Positions 49,431 to 58,084 are shown, counted from the stretch's first letter. The stretch is DNA of 64,000 nt from Candidatus Saccharimonadota bacterium (GCA_015655045.1 JAATFU010000005.1:186001-250000); one strand, 5' to 3'. Notes: generated by a model not told the origin, from the letters alone. Numbers and translations are program-made.

Positions 49431-49473
49431 AGTATAAAGAGCCTCCCTTCAGGGGTCTGTAAGATACCTCACA
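49431..49473 (-). promoter_or_regulatory. Glycan operon promoter with Crp/Fnr-type operator
   Basis: On the minus strand TGTGAGGTATCTTACA (49473-49458) is a near-palindrome one base off the E. coli CRP pattern TGTGA-N6-TCACA. Twenty-one nt further lies TATACT (49436-49431). The centre is at about -41.5 from the expected start, the class II activator position. Confidence 0.75.
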
Positions 49474-49506
49474 ATTACCCTACATACTGTTTTAGAACAA
49501 AAAAAT

Positions 49507-49522
49507 ACCCCTACGAAGGGGT
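49507..49522 (-). terminator. Terminator overlapping the stop of the F420-oxidoreductase-like gene
   Basis: On the minus strand ACCCC-TTCGTA-GGGGT is followed by ATTTTTTT. The TAG stop codon at 49513-49511 lies inside the hairpin. Confidence 0.85.
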
Positions 49523-50158
49523 TGTGGCAGTAAGGGTGCGTATCTGGGCTGCGCTGAGGCGGGTATTAAATAACGGGGTATCAGGCTCGAACAGTACACC
49601 CCGGGCTAAGGGGCCAAGATCCACTGCTTCAAAGCCAAGCTCATTAATCAACTGACTCACAAGTTGCTTTGCCGACAGATCATCCCCCGCTAGCGCGAGA
49701 CCGCGACGGTTAACTGCATCGGCTGGAAGTGCATCTTCCTCGAGCTCATGATAGGCAATATGGTTCAGTGTTTTTACGAGACGACTTTTTGAAAAATACG
49801 TTTGTAAATACTCACTTGAGCTATGTGAACCTACGAACTCTTCAATTCTTCCTTCAGTTGGAGACCAATAGTTCATGGCGTCAATGACTACCTTCCCTGC
49901 CAGTAACTCGGGCGACATAGAGCGGTAGGCGTGAAGTGGCAGAGCGAGCACAATCAGATCAGACGTACGGGCAAGTTCAGTAAGCTCCGCCGCTTTTGCA
50001 CCAGGTAGTAATACACTCAATGGCAGGGCGAGACTCGCCGGGCCACGCGAGTTAGCCAGCTGCACACTGTAGCCAGCCCGAAGAGCCTGACGAGCAACAG
50101 CAGTACCCAGTCGACCAGCGCCAATAATACCTAGTAATGGGGTCATCTGGCTCGTCAT
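49511..50158 (-). CDS. NADP(H)-binding oxidoreductase (F420-dependent NADP reductase-like)
   Basis: 215 aa. LLGIIGAGRLGTAVARQALR is a Rossmann GxGxxG at the N terminus, followed by VQLANSRGP (phosphate-binding loop suggesting NADP) and VKTLNHIAYHELEE as in the NADP_oxidoreductase/F420 reductase family. It need not use F420. The ATG overlaps the stop of the flavin monooxygenase-like gene, so the pair may form a two-component reductase-oxygenase. Confidence 0.83.
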   Translation of the reverse strand: MTSQMTPLLGIIGAGRLGTAVARQALRAGYSVQLANSRGPASLALPLSVLLPGAKAAELTELARTSDLIVLALPLHAYRSMSPELLAGKVVIDAMNYWSPTEGRIEEFVGSHSSSEYLQTYFSKSRLVKTLNHIAYHELEEDALPADAVNRRGLALAGDDLSAKQLVSQLINELGFEAVDLGPLARGVLFEPDTPLFNTRLSAAQIRTLTATTPS

Positions 50159-51195
50159 TTCTTGTCTTTTATGGCTGCTCGCACTCGAGGAGCGACTTCG
50201 GTACCTAACAGTTCAATGGAACGGAGGAATTTATCGTGAGGCAATTGACCAACATCCATTTGAAAGAAATGTCGACTATGGCCAATACTTGCATGAAGCG
50301 CAATGATACGGTCGGCAATTTCATCGGGACTACCCGCAAACAGCGCTCCATCTTGCTGTGATTCCGCATCATAGTGCGCACGGCTGGGAGCGGCAAAGCC
50401 ACGTACTTTGCCTAGTGTCGCCATCGTCCAACCCCAATGTTTCCAAAAAGTGTCCTTGGCGTCTTTTGCATCTTCGGCGATATAGCCAGGACTGGCAATC
50501 GCAATCTTGACGTCACTTGGCTTCATTTCGTATTGCTCAGCAGCTCGCCGATACAAATCAACTAGTGGCGCAAAGCGTGACATATGGCCGCCAATAATAG
50601 CGTAGGCGATCGGTAGTCCGAGTGCAGCAGCCCGAATCGATGATTCGGGATTACCACCTGTGGCTAACCATATCGTGAGGGGTGAATCAGGCTGCGGGAC
50701 AATGGCGATGTTTTGAAGTGGTGCCCGAAACTGGCCCTCCCAAGTGAGCGGCTCGTTGGGCCCCAGGTCATTTATTTGTAGTAACAACGCCAGCTTCTCA
50801 GCGTAGAGAGCGTCATAATCACGCAGGTCATAGCCAAACAGCGGAAAGGACTCGGTCGAGGAGCCACGACCAGCAACGATTTCAACGCGACCACCCGAAA
50901 TAATATTGGCCGTCGCAAATTGCTGATATACCCGAACGGGGTCATCTGTACTTAAGACCGAGACTGCACTGCTTAATGTAATGTGCGTGGTGGTAGCCGC
51001 CGCGGCAGCGAGAATTGTGGCGGGCGAAGAGGCCGGAAAGTATGCGGTGTGATGCTCACCCACACCGAAGAAATCAAGCCCCACTTTATCGGCTAGCTGG
51101 ATAGCTTCGAGGAGATTTGTAATAGCTTGACTGGTTGGCCCCAGGCCAGTCTGTGAACGTTGGACATCGCCAAAACTATAGACACCTAGTTCCAT
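50155..51195 (-). CDS. LLM-class flavin-dependent oxidoreductase
   Basis: 346 aa, luciferase-like TIM barrel: LADKVGLDFFGVGEHHTAYF, TLSSAVSVLSTDDPVRVYQQ and GRVEIVAGRGSSTESFPLFG are family hallmarks of the bacterial luciferase-like monooxygenases. Uses FMNH2 or F420H2 for oxidation of organic substrates. AAGGA Shine-Dalgarno. With the coupled NADP reductase-like gene it forms a compact accessory operon of a type common in Actinobacteria and Bacilli, so probably acquired. Confidence 0.9.
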   Translation of the reverse strand: MELGVYSFGDVQRSQTGLGPTSQAITNLLEAIQLADKVGLDFFGVGEHHTAYFPASSPATILAAAAATTTHITLSSAVSVLSTDDPVRVYQQFATANIISGGRVEIVAGRGSSTESFPLFGYDLRDYDALYAEKLALLLQINDLGPNEPLTWEGQFRAPLQNIAIVPQPDSPLTIWLATGGNPESSIRAAALGLPIAYAIIGGHMSRFAPLVDLYRRAAEQYEMKPSDVKIAIASPGYIAEDAKDAKDTFWKHWGWTMATLGKVRGFAAPSRAHYDAESQQDGALFAGSPDEIADRIIALHASIGHSRHFFQMDVGQLPHDKFLRSIELLGTEVAPRVRAAIKDKK

Positions 51196-51341
51196 TTCTT
51201 TTTCCTTGTCTTTATCAAAATACTATATCTAGTATAGCATATAGCTTCAGCTCTTTGGTGCCTTGATATCCTCCTCGGTGGACGCATCGTCTCATCTGTT
51301 TTATGCTAGAGGGGTAGTATGTAAGCCAAAGGAGGAATGTT

Positions 51342-51569
51342 ATGAGCCCACTTGAAACCACCTATTATATTATTGGTATTATTTGTATGAGTCTGATTAC
51401 ACTCATATTGATTGGCCTCATCATTGTCGCCGTTATGATCAAGACGAAGGTAACCCACATTCAGCGTAGCTTGCAAGATAAAGTTCGACCACTCACCGAC
51501 TTTGTTGATCAGGCCGAGCAAGTCGCTCGACGCGCCAGTAAACAAGCTAAGAAAATCTTCCAGAAATAG
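51342..51569 (+). CDS. Small single-span membrane protein (75 aa)
   Basis: A membrane helix (ICMSLITLILIGLIIVAVMI) is followed by a basic amphipathic part (LQDKVRPLTDFVDQAEQVAR then RASKQAKKIFQK). AAAGGAGG Shine-Dalgarno and a strong terminator downstream suggest good expression as a single gene. Resembles in style the short DUF948/YtxH-type proteins, but I cannot assign it. Confidence 0.78.
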   Translation: MSPLETTYYIIGIICMSLITLILIGLIIVAVMIKTKVTHIQRSLQDKVRPLTDFVDQAEQVARRASKQAKKIFQK

Positions 51570-51585
51570 TTTCTTCTCCCCTCAA

Positions 51586-51622
51586 AAAAGCCCCGCTAAC
51601 CTGCATAGGTCACGGGGCTTTT
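51586..51622. terminator. Terminator
   Basis: AAAAGCCCCG (51586-51595) / CGGGGCTTTT (51613-51622), with an inner ACCT/AGGT hairpin; A- and T-tracts on both sides make it bidirectional. Confidence 0.9.
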
Positions 51623-51652
51623 GGGTTTGTATGAACTACCGTAGCTTTATGA

Positions 51653-52492
51653 TTAGCCAAGCTGGGCAAGATCATCTGCATCGAGCGTAATCTCAACCGC
51701 TGCGATATTAGCCTCAAGATGGCTGATTGAGCCCGTCCCTGGAATAGGGAGCATCACTGGGGAGTGGGCGAAGAGCCACGCAAGTGCAATTTGGCGAACA
51801 TCCGCGTGATGTTTGTCGGCAATTGCCTGTAATTTCTCAAGGCTTGTACCGTCACCCCCAATAGGAAAGTACGGAATAAAAGCGATATCTTGCTCGGTGC
51901 AGTAGTGCAAGATCGCCTCACTGGTTTCCGAGGCACCCGCATTATAACGGTTCTGCACACTAGCAATATCCGTCATGGTCTGAGCCTGTTTGAGTTGCTC
52001 GAGCGTGACGTTACTCAGGCCAATATTTTTTATCTTGCCCTCATTTTTTAAATCAATCAGCGTTTGCACAGATGTCTCAAACGGCACATTTGGGTCAGGT
52101 CGATGGAATTGGTAGAGATCAATCGCTCCAACCCCGAGACGTGTCAGGCTACCCTCTAGGGCGGCCCGCAAATGTTCAGGACTACCATCGGGCGTCCAAA
52201 TCCCAGGACCTTGGCGCGTTAAGCCACCCTTGGTAGCAATAACAATGCCGTCGTAGGGGTAGAGTGCTTCGTGAATCAGGTTTTCTGATACGTCTGGCCC
52301 ATAGGCATCAGCGGTATCAATAAAGGTAACGCCCAGCTCCACTGCTCGTTTTAAAACGGCAATGGCTTCGTCGTGGTCGCGTGGCTCCCCCCAAATCCCC
52401 TCACCTGTAATGCGCATCGCCCCAAATCCGAGACGGTTAACGGTCAGAGTACCTACCTTTACTTGTCCACTTTGTGCTGCGTTTGCTGTCAC
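51653..52492 (-). CDS. Aldo/keto reductase
   Basis: 279 aa TIM-barrel NADPH oxidoreductase. GVTFIDTADAYGPDVSENLI contains the catalytic Asp and Tyr, IVIATKGG the Lys, and IDLYQFHRPDP the His. C-terminal PIPGTGSISHLEANIAA is the NADP-binding end. GTG start with an AAGGAGG Shine-Dalgarno. It probably reduces aldehydes or other carbonyls. Convergent with the 75-aa membrane-protein gene. Confidence 0.94.
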   Translation of the reverse strand: MTANAAQSGQVKVGTLTVNRLGFGAMRITGEGIWGEPRDHDEAIAVLKRAVELGVTFIDTADAYGPDVSENLIHEALYPYDGIVIATKGGLTRQGPGIWTPDGSPEHLRAALEGSLTRLGVGAIDLYQFHRPDPNVPFETSVQTLIDLKNEGKIKNIGLSNVTLEQLKQAQTMTDIASVQNRYNAGASETSEAILHYCTEQDIAFIPYFPIGGDGTSLEKLQAIADKHHADVRQIALAWLFAHSPVMLPIPGTGSISHLEANIAAVEITLDADDLAQLG

Positions 52493-52606
52493 GATATGCC
52501 TCCTTTTTTGTACAACTTACCATTCATGGTCACTCTCTCTATTATACGCGCTTCGCCTGACTCACTTCGCTATCCATAGTGTGGCAGATACGATATACTT
52601 GAAGCT

Positions 52607-53254
52607 ATGAATGATACTATCAATGCAACCTCACCGCTCTTAACCGCTGAAAATAACTGGTATGAAGTCTGGCCCGTCGGCGAACGACGTAGCGGCTTTC
52701 GGTCGTGGGCCGAAGGTATGGCCTATGTCAAAGCCAATGAGTATTTTAAAGGCACAAGTGTTTTTAAGCATGTCTTCCAGCTCGGCACGTTTCGTAAGAA
52801 CCTTGAGGCAAAATATCTTCAACTCCAACAGGTCATGATGCAACTCAGCCCCGAAGATGCCCGCGTCATGGCCCACCTACCCGCTCTCACCCAGGAGAGC
52901 GTTAAGCAACAACATAATGAAATCGTCTACGTTGACTACTTTGCATCAATTGGCCTGCGAACGTTTGCCCCCGGTGAAAGCTACGACAGCCTCAAGGCGA
53001 GCCTACAAACCTCACTCGGCGACACCGCCTTACTCCACGACACGACCGTGGGAGTCGATCCGGCATTAAGTTATGAGTACACCAAGCTGGCTCAAGATGG
53101 TTCGTTTGAAGTAGCCCTCACTCAATACACGATCTTTCCCGTGGGGAAATCATTTACCATCCAGCTCACTGTCCAGACGGTGCTTGATGAAGCAGCGAAG
53201 AACCTTTCTAGCCTCACTCAACAGATTCTCGACGGCTTCGTTATTACCAGTTAG
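52607..53254 (+). CDS. Uncharacterised soluble protein (215 aa)
   Basis: No membrane segment. NNWYEVWPVGERRSGFRSWA, a helical stretch (RKNLEAKYLQLQQVMMQLSP) and a beta-rich C terminus (SFEVALTQYTIFPVGKSFTI). TATACT seven bases before the ATG (leaderless). Convergent with the methyltransferase-like gene, the stops 4 nt apart. Not recognised. Confidence 0.75.
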   Translation: MNDTINATSPLLTAENNWYEVWPVGERRSGFRSWAEGMAYVKANEYFKGTSVFKHVFQLGTFRKNLEAKYLQLQQVMMQLSPEDARVMAHLPALTQESVKQQHNEIVYVDYFASIGLRTFAPGESYDSLKASLQTSLGDTALLHDTTVGVDPALSYEYTKLAQDGSFEVALTQYTIFPVGKSFTIQLTVQTVLDEAAKNLSSLTQQILDGFVITS

Positions 53255-53258
53255 TACG

Positions 53259-53909
53259 TCAAGACCCAGCCTTACGAAATGTCGTGTGCCTGCGGTAGTG
53301 GATCAGCGCCAATGAATGCGACACTTGAAGTGACTGTCCCTGCTGATGACACCATGCATCAACCGCCCGCTTCGCCCCAGGCAGGGCATCGTTGGCGTAA
53401 TCATCGACTACAATAGTGGCATCCTCAACGAGATGTGCCGCAATCAGTTCGAGTGAGACTTTAATTGACTCATAGTAATCACCGTCTAAGAAAGCAAAGG
53501 CAATTGATGCGGGCAGTTCATCTATGGTCAGTTGATCAAACCACTGCTTATGAATAACCGGCAGACGCAGATCGGCTTTATGAAATTCTCGTATAAATTG
53601 CTTTTTACTCGCTAAAAGTTCACCCTCTTGGAACTGGATACCTAGTGGCGACTCGTCTTGGCTCGACTTAGGTGGGAGTCCCTCAAAAGAATCATAAACA
53701 TGAAACGCCCGAGCGTCACGTCGCAAATCAAGCACGCGCTGAATGTAGAGACTCGTTGTTCCCGTAAAGCAGCCAAATTCAACTACGGCGCCCTCTACAG
53801 TGAGACTCTTTTCGAGCTCACTGAGTATGACTATTAGCTCTTGAGTATCTACTTGATCAGAAATGAGTTTATAGTGATCTATGAGCTGGCGGAAGTTAAG
53901 AGAAGGCAT
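53259..53909 (-). CDS. TylF/macrocin O-methyltransferase-like SAM methyltransferase
   Basis: 216 aa class I methyltransferase: AVVEFGCFTGTTSLYIQRVL (motif I, with Cys in place of the usual second Gly-flanked residue), FHVYDSFEGLPP, and IAFAFLDGDYYESIKVSLEL then ATIVVDDYAND, the metal-binding pattern of TylF-type enzymes. They methylate sugar or antibiotic hydroxyls. I place the start at 53909, six bases after TATACT; a longer frame to 53930 crosses that box. Confidence 0.86.
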   Translation of the reverse strand: MPSLNFRQLIDHYKLISDQVDTQELIVILSELEKSLTVEGAVVEFGCFTGTTSLYIQRVLDLRRDARAFHVYDSFEGLPPKSSQDESPLGIQFQEGELLASKKQFIREFHKADLRLPVIHKQWFDQLTIDELPASIAFAFLDGDYYESIKVSLELIAAHLVEDATIVVDDYANDALPGAKRAVDAWCHQQGQSLQVSHSLALIHYRRHTTFRKAGS

Positions 53910-53938
53910 AGAGAGAGTATAGCAAACCACTGCTCAGT

Positions 53939-54430
53939 TCAGTTAAATAGCGGCGTGACAAGCTCAATCATCCGCTCACCAACTGGGCCATAGTTAATTG
54001 CACGGTTAAGATCAGTGAGGCTGACTAACCTATAGCCAATCACACCACCACCTGGATCATGCTCAAATTTACCCAGCTTCTCAAGCTTCGCATAGACGCG
54101 TGCTTGATATATCGGCTCGGATATACCTGGCTCAAACAGCTTCTGGTAGCCAATTGGCTGCCAATCTATGACCCGACAATTTAACTCTTCGATGAGCTCG
54201 CGGCGGAGAGTTTGTTCAATAGTTTCGCCTGGTTCGGTTTTTCCACCAGGTAGGTTACTGTGATCATCTTCATATACGACCACTGGCACCCGTCCTTCAA
54301 GCTCGGCCACCGCGTACACTTGTTGCCACGATACAGTTGGAAGCGCCTCTTTCACATCGACATCAAACCATTCAACTTGTATTGTTTTACTGTTGTAGAC
54401 AAAGGAATCAACAAGAGAGGGGGTCACCAT
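53939..54430 (-). CDS. Nudix hydrolase (163 aa)
   Basis: Nudix box NLPGGKTEPGETIEQTLRRE then LIEELNC, with G, E and REUxEE positions intact. It lies in the centre of a ~160-residue alpha/beta domain. Substrate unknown. ATG six bases after TATACT. Adjacent to a run of small one-domain genes of accessory character (DUF1905, VOC, NAD-binding). Confidence 0.88.
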   Translation of the reverse strand: MVTPSLVDSFVYNSKTIQVEWFDVDVKEALPTVSWQQVYAVAELEGRVPVVVYEDDHSNLPGGKTEPGETIEQTLRRELIEELNCRVIDWQPIGYQKLFEPGISEPIYQARVYAKLEKLGKFEHDPGGGVIGYRLVSLTDLNRAINYGPVGERMIELVTPLFN

Positions 54431-54455
54431 AAGATCAGTATAGCAGAAGGGTTTT

Positions 54456-54728
54456 CTAGGATAGTCGATTTGTAAGGTGCACCTTCACGCTTTCACCTTC
54501 TTCTTTTTGAATGGCTTGGCGAATAGCACTTTTCACCGGCAGCATGTGAGTACCGTCGCCCAGTGCCATTAGTGAACTTTCAAACGGATAGCCATCAATG
54601 GTGCCTTTGACTTTGACGAGGCCTCGCGTACCGAAGAAGTTGACTGAATCGGGTACGATAACACGCGTCCACGAACCTTTATGGGTACCGCGCTGAAGCG
54701 TGGCCGTGAACTTTTTATCAATATCCAT
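54456..54728 (-). CDS. DUF1905 domain protein
   Basis: 90 aa: DKKFTATLQRGTHKGSWTRV, TRGLVKVKGTIDGYPFESSL and GDGTHMLPVKSAIRQAIQKE are the three segments of DUF1905, a small beta-barrel. AAGGAG Shine-Dalgarno, though 11 nt from the start. Function unknown; often found near the VOC/PhnB type proteins as here. Confidence 0.88.
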   Translation of the reverse strand: MDIDKKFTATLQRGTHKGSWTRVIVPDSVNFFGTRGLVKVKGTIDGYPFESSLMALGDGTHMLPVKSAIRQAIQKEEGESVKVHLTNRLS

Positions 54729-54747
54729 ACGAGAGGTTCTCTCCTTT

Positions 54748-55209
54748 TTAAAAATCTTTGATTATGAGCTTTTTCATCTGCATCAAATGGGCATAGGCAT
54801 TCGATCGTTGCATCAACTCGCCCATGTTTTCTGGTACGATTTGCCAGCTTAGCCCAAAGCGGTCTTTACACCAGCCACATTGCTCGGCTTCTGGTACGGC
54901 CGAGAGCTTCTCCCAGTAATAGTCAATTTCAGCTTGATCCTTGCAGGTGATGGCAAACGAGACTGCTTCGGTAAAGCTAAACTCTGGTCCCGCGTTAATG
55001 GCTATAAAGCGAAGACTGCCGAGGCTAAATTCGATCGTTAGTTCTTTACCGGCTAGATTTTGTTGAAAATCAGCGAGACCCTGATCGGCGGTTAACGGAT
55101 AATGGGTTGTCGCACTGATCTGACTGTCAGGGAAGACCGATGTATAGTAGTCAACCGCCTCCCTCGCATTACCGTCAAACCATACATTGGGAGTGATCTT
55201 TTGTTGCAT
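54748..55209 (-). CDS. VOC-fold PhnB-like protein
   Basis: 153 aa: ITPNVWFDGNAREAVDYYTS, LRFIAINAGPEFSFTEAVSF and CGWCKDRFGLSWQIVPENMG are markers of the '3-demethylubiquinone-9 3-methyltransferase'/PhnB branch of the glyoxalase/bleomycin-resistance fold. Despite the historical name no methyltransferase activity is implied. 19 nt ahead of the DUF1905 gene, co-transcribed. Confidence 0.92.
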   Translation of the reverse strand: MQQKITPNVWFDGNAREAVDYYTSVFPDSQISATTHYPLTADQGLADFQQNLAGKELTIEFSLGSLRFIAINAGPEFSFTEAVSFAITCKDQAEIDYYWEKLSAVPEAEQCGWCKDRFGLSWQIVPENMGELMQRSNAYAHLMQMKKLIIKDF

Positions 55210-55321
55210 ACTGAGGCCCTCCTTGCACTTAGATTAGTCCTGTTCTTATCATAGCAAAATGAGTTTTATTAGGGCAGAGGGTCATTTTTGGCTGGCTTTC
55301 CTGATGGCGGTAGTAGCTAGG

Positions 55322-55969
55322 CTAGTGGACGAGTGATATATTTTCATCCGTATGTATGCCGTGCTCGATCTCATCCATGACGCCGAGGGCAAAATCTGCT
55401 CCAGATATCTTTGACTCGCCCGCTTCGTCAAACAATGCAACATCTGTGCCGAGACGATAGGTCCCAAAATCAGGTACCGTAGCGTAGGCGCCAAAGACTG
55501 CAGCGGGACTTATAAATACCCACGAAAGCTCTTTCGGCGCGTTGGCTTTCAAACTATCAAAAATACCAGCAATTTCAAGAGCCTCAGCAAGGTACTCAGC
55601 TGGAACGTCACCACTTTCAACAAAGCGTGGCTGTCCCGCGGCGGGACGAAGTGAGCTAAAGCCGCCAATAATCACTAGTCGAGCACCGCGCGTGGCCGCT
55701 TCGTCGGCCAGCTCCGCGTAAAGCGGTGCTACTTTTCCGGCCATATCTGCTCGTGGTGAGACTGCTCCCACTATCACCTCGGCTCCTTCCAACGCTTGAC
55801 GACGAACCTGCTCGCTCGTTGCAGAACCCTGGACGTATCGAACGTTATCAAGTGGTGTCGTAGGTAAAGAGCGACTCACCGAGACGACGCTATGACCCCG
55901 ACGAGCCGCTTCTTGAACGATGTGCGATCCTGCAAACCCCGTACCGCCAATGACTACAATCTTACTCAT
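55322..55969 (-). CDS. NAD(P)-binding atypical SDR
   Basis: 215 aa with IVVIGGTGFAGSHIVQEAAR (GxxGxxG), VSRS phosphate loop, VIIGGFSSLRPAAGQPRFVE and WVFISPAAVF. No YxxxK active site, as in the NmrA/atypical NAD(P)H-binding group. GGGAG Shine-Dalgarno. May act as a redox sensor or isomerase-like reductase. Separate from the downstream VOC gene by ~110 nt. Confidence 0.88.
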   Translation of the reverse strand: MSKIVVIGGTGFAGSHIVQEAARRGHSVVSVSRSLPTTPLDNVRYVQGSATSEQVRRQALEGAEVIVGAVSPRADMAGKVAPLYAELADEAATRGARLVIIGGFSSLRPAAGQPRFVESGDVPAEYLAEALEIAGIFDSLKANAPKELSWVFISPAAVFGAYATVPDFGTYRLGTDVALFDEAGESKISGADFALGVMDEIEHGIHTDENISLVH

Positions 55970-56029
55970 ATCTCGCTCCCCCGTGTCTTATTAATATATG
56001 AAGTATAGCATCGGATGAGAGACTATGAC

Positions 56030-56119
56030 ATGGCACACTCCACAATGAAAGGAGAGTACCTTATAGACATGGACAGCCCGCCGATAGACATCACACCCCT
56101 TAAGACACTTGAGGCCTAA
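56030..56119 (+). CDS. Possible 29-aa peptide
   Basis: MAHSTMKGEYLIDMDSPPID plus nine residues. A second ATG at 56069, giving 16 aa, has an AAAGGAG Shine-Dalgarno but at ~14 nt. No promoter stands out. The ORF ends 23 nt before the convergent 414-aa gene's stop. Listed only because a good ribosome binding sequence lies in otherwise non-coding DNA. Confidence 0.2.
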   Translation: MAHSTMKGEYLIDMDSPPIDITPLKTLEA

Positions 56120-56142
56120 GTCTCGCAGACAGATGCTTCTAT

Positions 56143-57387
56143 TTACAGTGCTTGATAATTCGATTTTATTCGATTATACGTTTGCTTCAACTGTTCAAGT
56201 TGGGCCTGCGTGAGTGTGCCGCTCTCGAGTGTTTGGCGAGTAAGGCGGTTCGCCCGTACCATACACTTATCGGCAAAGTCCTTCGCTCGTATAGAGAGCT
56301 CGGCGTCAACCGTATTATCTCGGATAATACGATGGAGTCGATCGACTACTTCATCAATTCCTTCAAGCTCTAGCGGCTGATCAAAACCTTCGGCCAACTC
56401 AAGGAATCTTCGTAAAGCAGCATCGGTTTGAGGATTTTTCTCAAGTGAGTCAATCGCACGTATAGTGACACGAAGGTCGCGAGTTGTCTCAAATTCACCC
56501 TCCTGATGGAGCATCATATTGACAATAGCCGAGGTCTCAAGTGGGTAGTGGGACGTATCGATTTTCGGTACAGCTCCAAGAAATACTCTTGCGACATGCT
56601 TGTCGTATTGACTCATATTTACTGTCGTATATTTTAAAATGTCATGCGTAAATTTAGGATCGATAAGTCCTTTTGGCAGAGTCCGTATCGCCATATATAC
56701 ATTGGTCATTTCAACATAATTAGGCTTATCTCGTATCGCTATCTCAAAAAGTCCTTGGAGGGTTTCGTCCACCAGTTGCTTCATATCTGCAACGTTTGGC
56801 AATGTGAGTGTTTCGGTCGAAACTTCTTCATTATCCCGTTCGAGTGACATATACTTATCGCTGAATAGTTTTAGAGTTGTCGCATAGTTCTCGGGTCCGA
56901 TTTTATCGCGGCCAGCCTTCTTGCGACGATCAATGACCCCAAGTGAGGTATCGAGAAATTCAAGTGGATCATTAATCGTATTGCTATATCTCACAATACG
57001 AGTATTAGTACCCACAACCCCATAATCACCATTTGGAAGGATCTCTGGTTGAGCCTCTGGAACAGTCGGAATCGAATCGACACCCAAGAAATAGTTCTCA
57101 AATGAGCCAAGTGCTCGACGACTCAGTAGTGCCGCAACAGCGTTGCGGCCGGCCTCCCACTCTCGTAACTCAGGGCTCGCGTGCACGCCGACCTCTTTAA
57201 CGGTATCTTCAAGAATCATATAGGCTGATTCCTGTTGCGCGTGCCATTCTTCGGTGGCAATAGATGACTCTTCGGTGGCGAATGGCGCAGCGAGCGCCTC
57301 CCGATAGCGGGGATCGCTCACAATAATCTCGGCAAGCATACCGGATTCTTTATTGTTAAGCTTATGGCGTCTTTGTTCAGGTGGCAT
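56143..57387 (-). CDS. Uncharacterised alpha-helical protein (414 aa)
   Basis: Soluble, mostly helical protein without signal peptide or membrane helices. N-terminal acidic segment (ESSIATEEWHAQQESAYMIL), middle with LPNVADMKQLVDETLQGLFE and a repeat-like helical C-terminal half (DLRVTIRAIDSLEKNPQTDA, ALRRFLELAEGF). TPR- or HEAT-like stacking is possible. Leaderless-type box (TAATAT/TATAAT) lies 4-7 nt before the ATG. Codon use is AT-richer than the neighbours, hinting at transfer. No family recognised. Confidence 0.72.
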   Translation of the reverse strand: MPPEQRRHKLNNKESGMLAEIIVSDPRYREALAAPFATEESSIATEEWHAQQESAYMILEDTVKEVGVHASPELREWEAGRNAVAALLSRRALGSFENYFLGVDSIPTVPEAQPEILPNGDYGVVGTNTRIVRYSNTINDPLEFLDTSLGVIDRRKKAGRDKIGPENYATTLKLFSDKYMSLERDNEEVSTETLTLPNVADMKQLVDETLQGLFEIAIRDKPNYVEMTNVYMAIRTLPKGLIDPKFTHDILKYTTVNMSQYDKHVARVFLGAVPKIDTSHYPLETSAIVNMMLHQEGEFETTRDLRVTIRAIDSLEKNPQTDAALRRFLELAEGFDQPLELEGIDEVVDRLHRIIRDNTVDAELSIRAKDFADKCMVRANRLTRQTLESGTLTQAQLEQLKQTYNRIKSNYQAL

Positions 57388-57511
57388 TAATATTATATTA
57401 GCATTTTTATGTTAATATGTCAATGGATGGAGTATCCAGAGATGTCGTACTCGCTTACGTGTCGAGTGGCGAAATAATTTGAAAACCATACCTATCGATC
57501 TCTTCTTTAGG

Positions 57512-57706
57512 CTAGACTTCCCAATTTTTTGTCTTGCCTATATAGCCAACGCGTCTTCGCATTTCTCGCCCCGTATATGCTTTGGTTGTTGGATCCCACT
57601 CGCGAAAGAGGATTCCTAGAGTTGGATTATCGGCTGTGACTGCGTCCGTGTTCAGGAACGTTGTGATGTAATTTTTTGTGTCGCTTTGTCCTGCGCGCCA
57701 CAACAA
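57512..57706 (-). pseudogene. C-terminal remnant of a DUF3850/ASCH-like gene
   Basis: The last ~40 residues (LGILFREWDPTTKAYTGREM then RRRVGYIGKTKNWEV) fit the end of ASCH/DUF3850 proteins (pattern lREwdp...YTGR...rVtYi.KT). The expected first half (Lys/Glu/Arg motif around 'EIRlad') is missing: upstream of about 57625 the frame only shadows the 3' end of the Cna-B-like gene. I read this as a truncated leftover joined to the neighbour by recombination. The first ATG (57706) would make a 64-aa hybrid of doubtful meaning. Confidence 0.55.
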
Positions 57707-58079
57707 TCACAACAAGTACAATGAGTATAAGCAGTAGGATACCGCCACTCATAAACGCAGGGGTTGTCTGATACCAGGGGGTTGGCGCAGCAATTGTCGT
57801 CTTAGCACTCGTTTTGTGTGCCGACTTTAGCTGCTTCAAGTACGCCAAGTCAACTTCAAGTCGAGCGGTGTTGTCGCTCGTTGCGTAAAATGGTACTGTT
57901 TGCGACTCACTACCTACGACCACTTTTACCTGATATTTATTTGCACCATCTATTGTTACTGTTGCTTCGCCATTGGGGTTGGTCGTGCCTGTCACATTGC
58001 CCGGGCTAACCGTCACATGAGCACCTTCGACCAGCTTGCCATCAACACCCTTAACAATAACGGTTAGAGCAGTACTCAT
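57627..58079 (-). CDS. Cna-B/CarboxypepD_reg-like domain protein with C-terminal helix
   Basis: 150 aa: an Ig-like beta domain (VKGVDGKLVEGAHVTVSPGN, GTTNPNGEATVTIDGANKYQ) of the carboxypeptidase-regulatory/Cna-B kind, a short linker, a membrane helix (FMSGGILLLILIVLVVIVVA) and a basic end (RRTKRHKKLHHN). There is no classical N-terminal signal, yet the C-terminal anchor resembles that of the giant FN3 protein encoded 5 nt upstream. Probably co-expressed with it and displayed at the same membrane; topology is uncertain. Confidence 0.75.
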   Translation of the reverse strand: MSTALTVIVKGVDGKLVEGAHVTVSPGNVTGTTNPNGEATVTIDGANKYQVKVVVGSESQTVPFYATSDNTARLEVDLAYLKQLKSAHKTSAKTTIAAPTPWYQTTPAFMSGGILLLILIVLVVIVVARRTKRHKKLHHNVPEHGRSHSR

Positions 58080-58084
58080 GCCTT

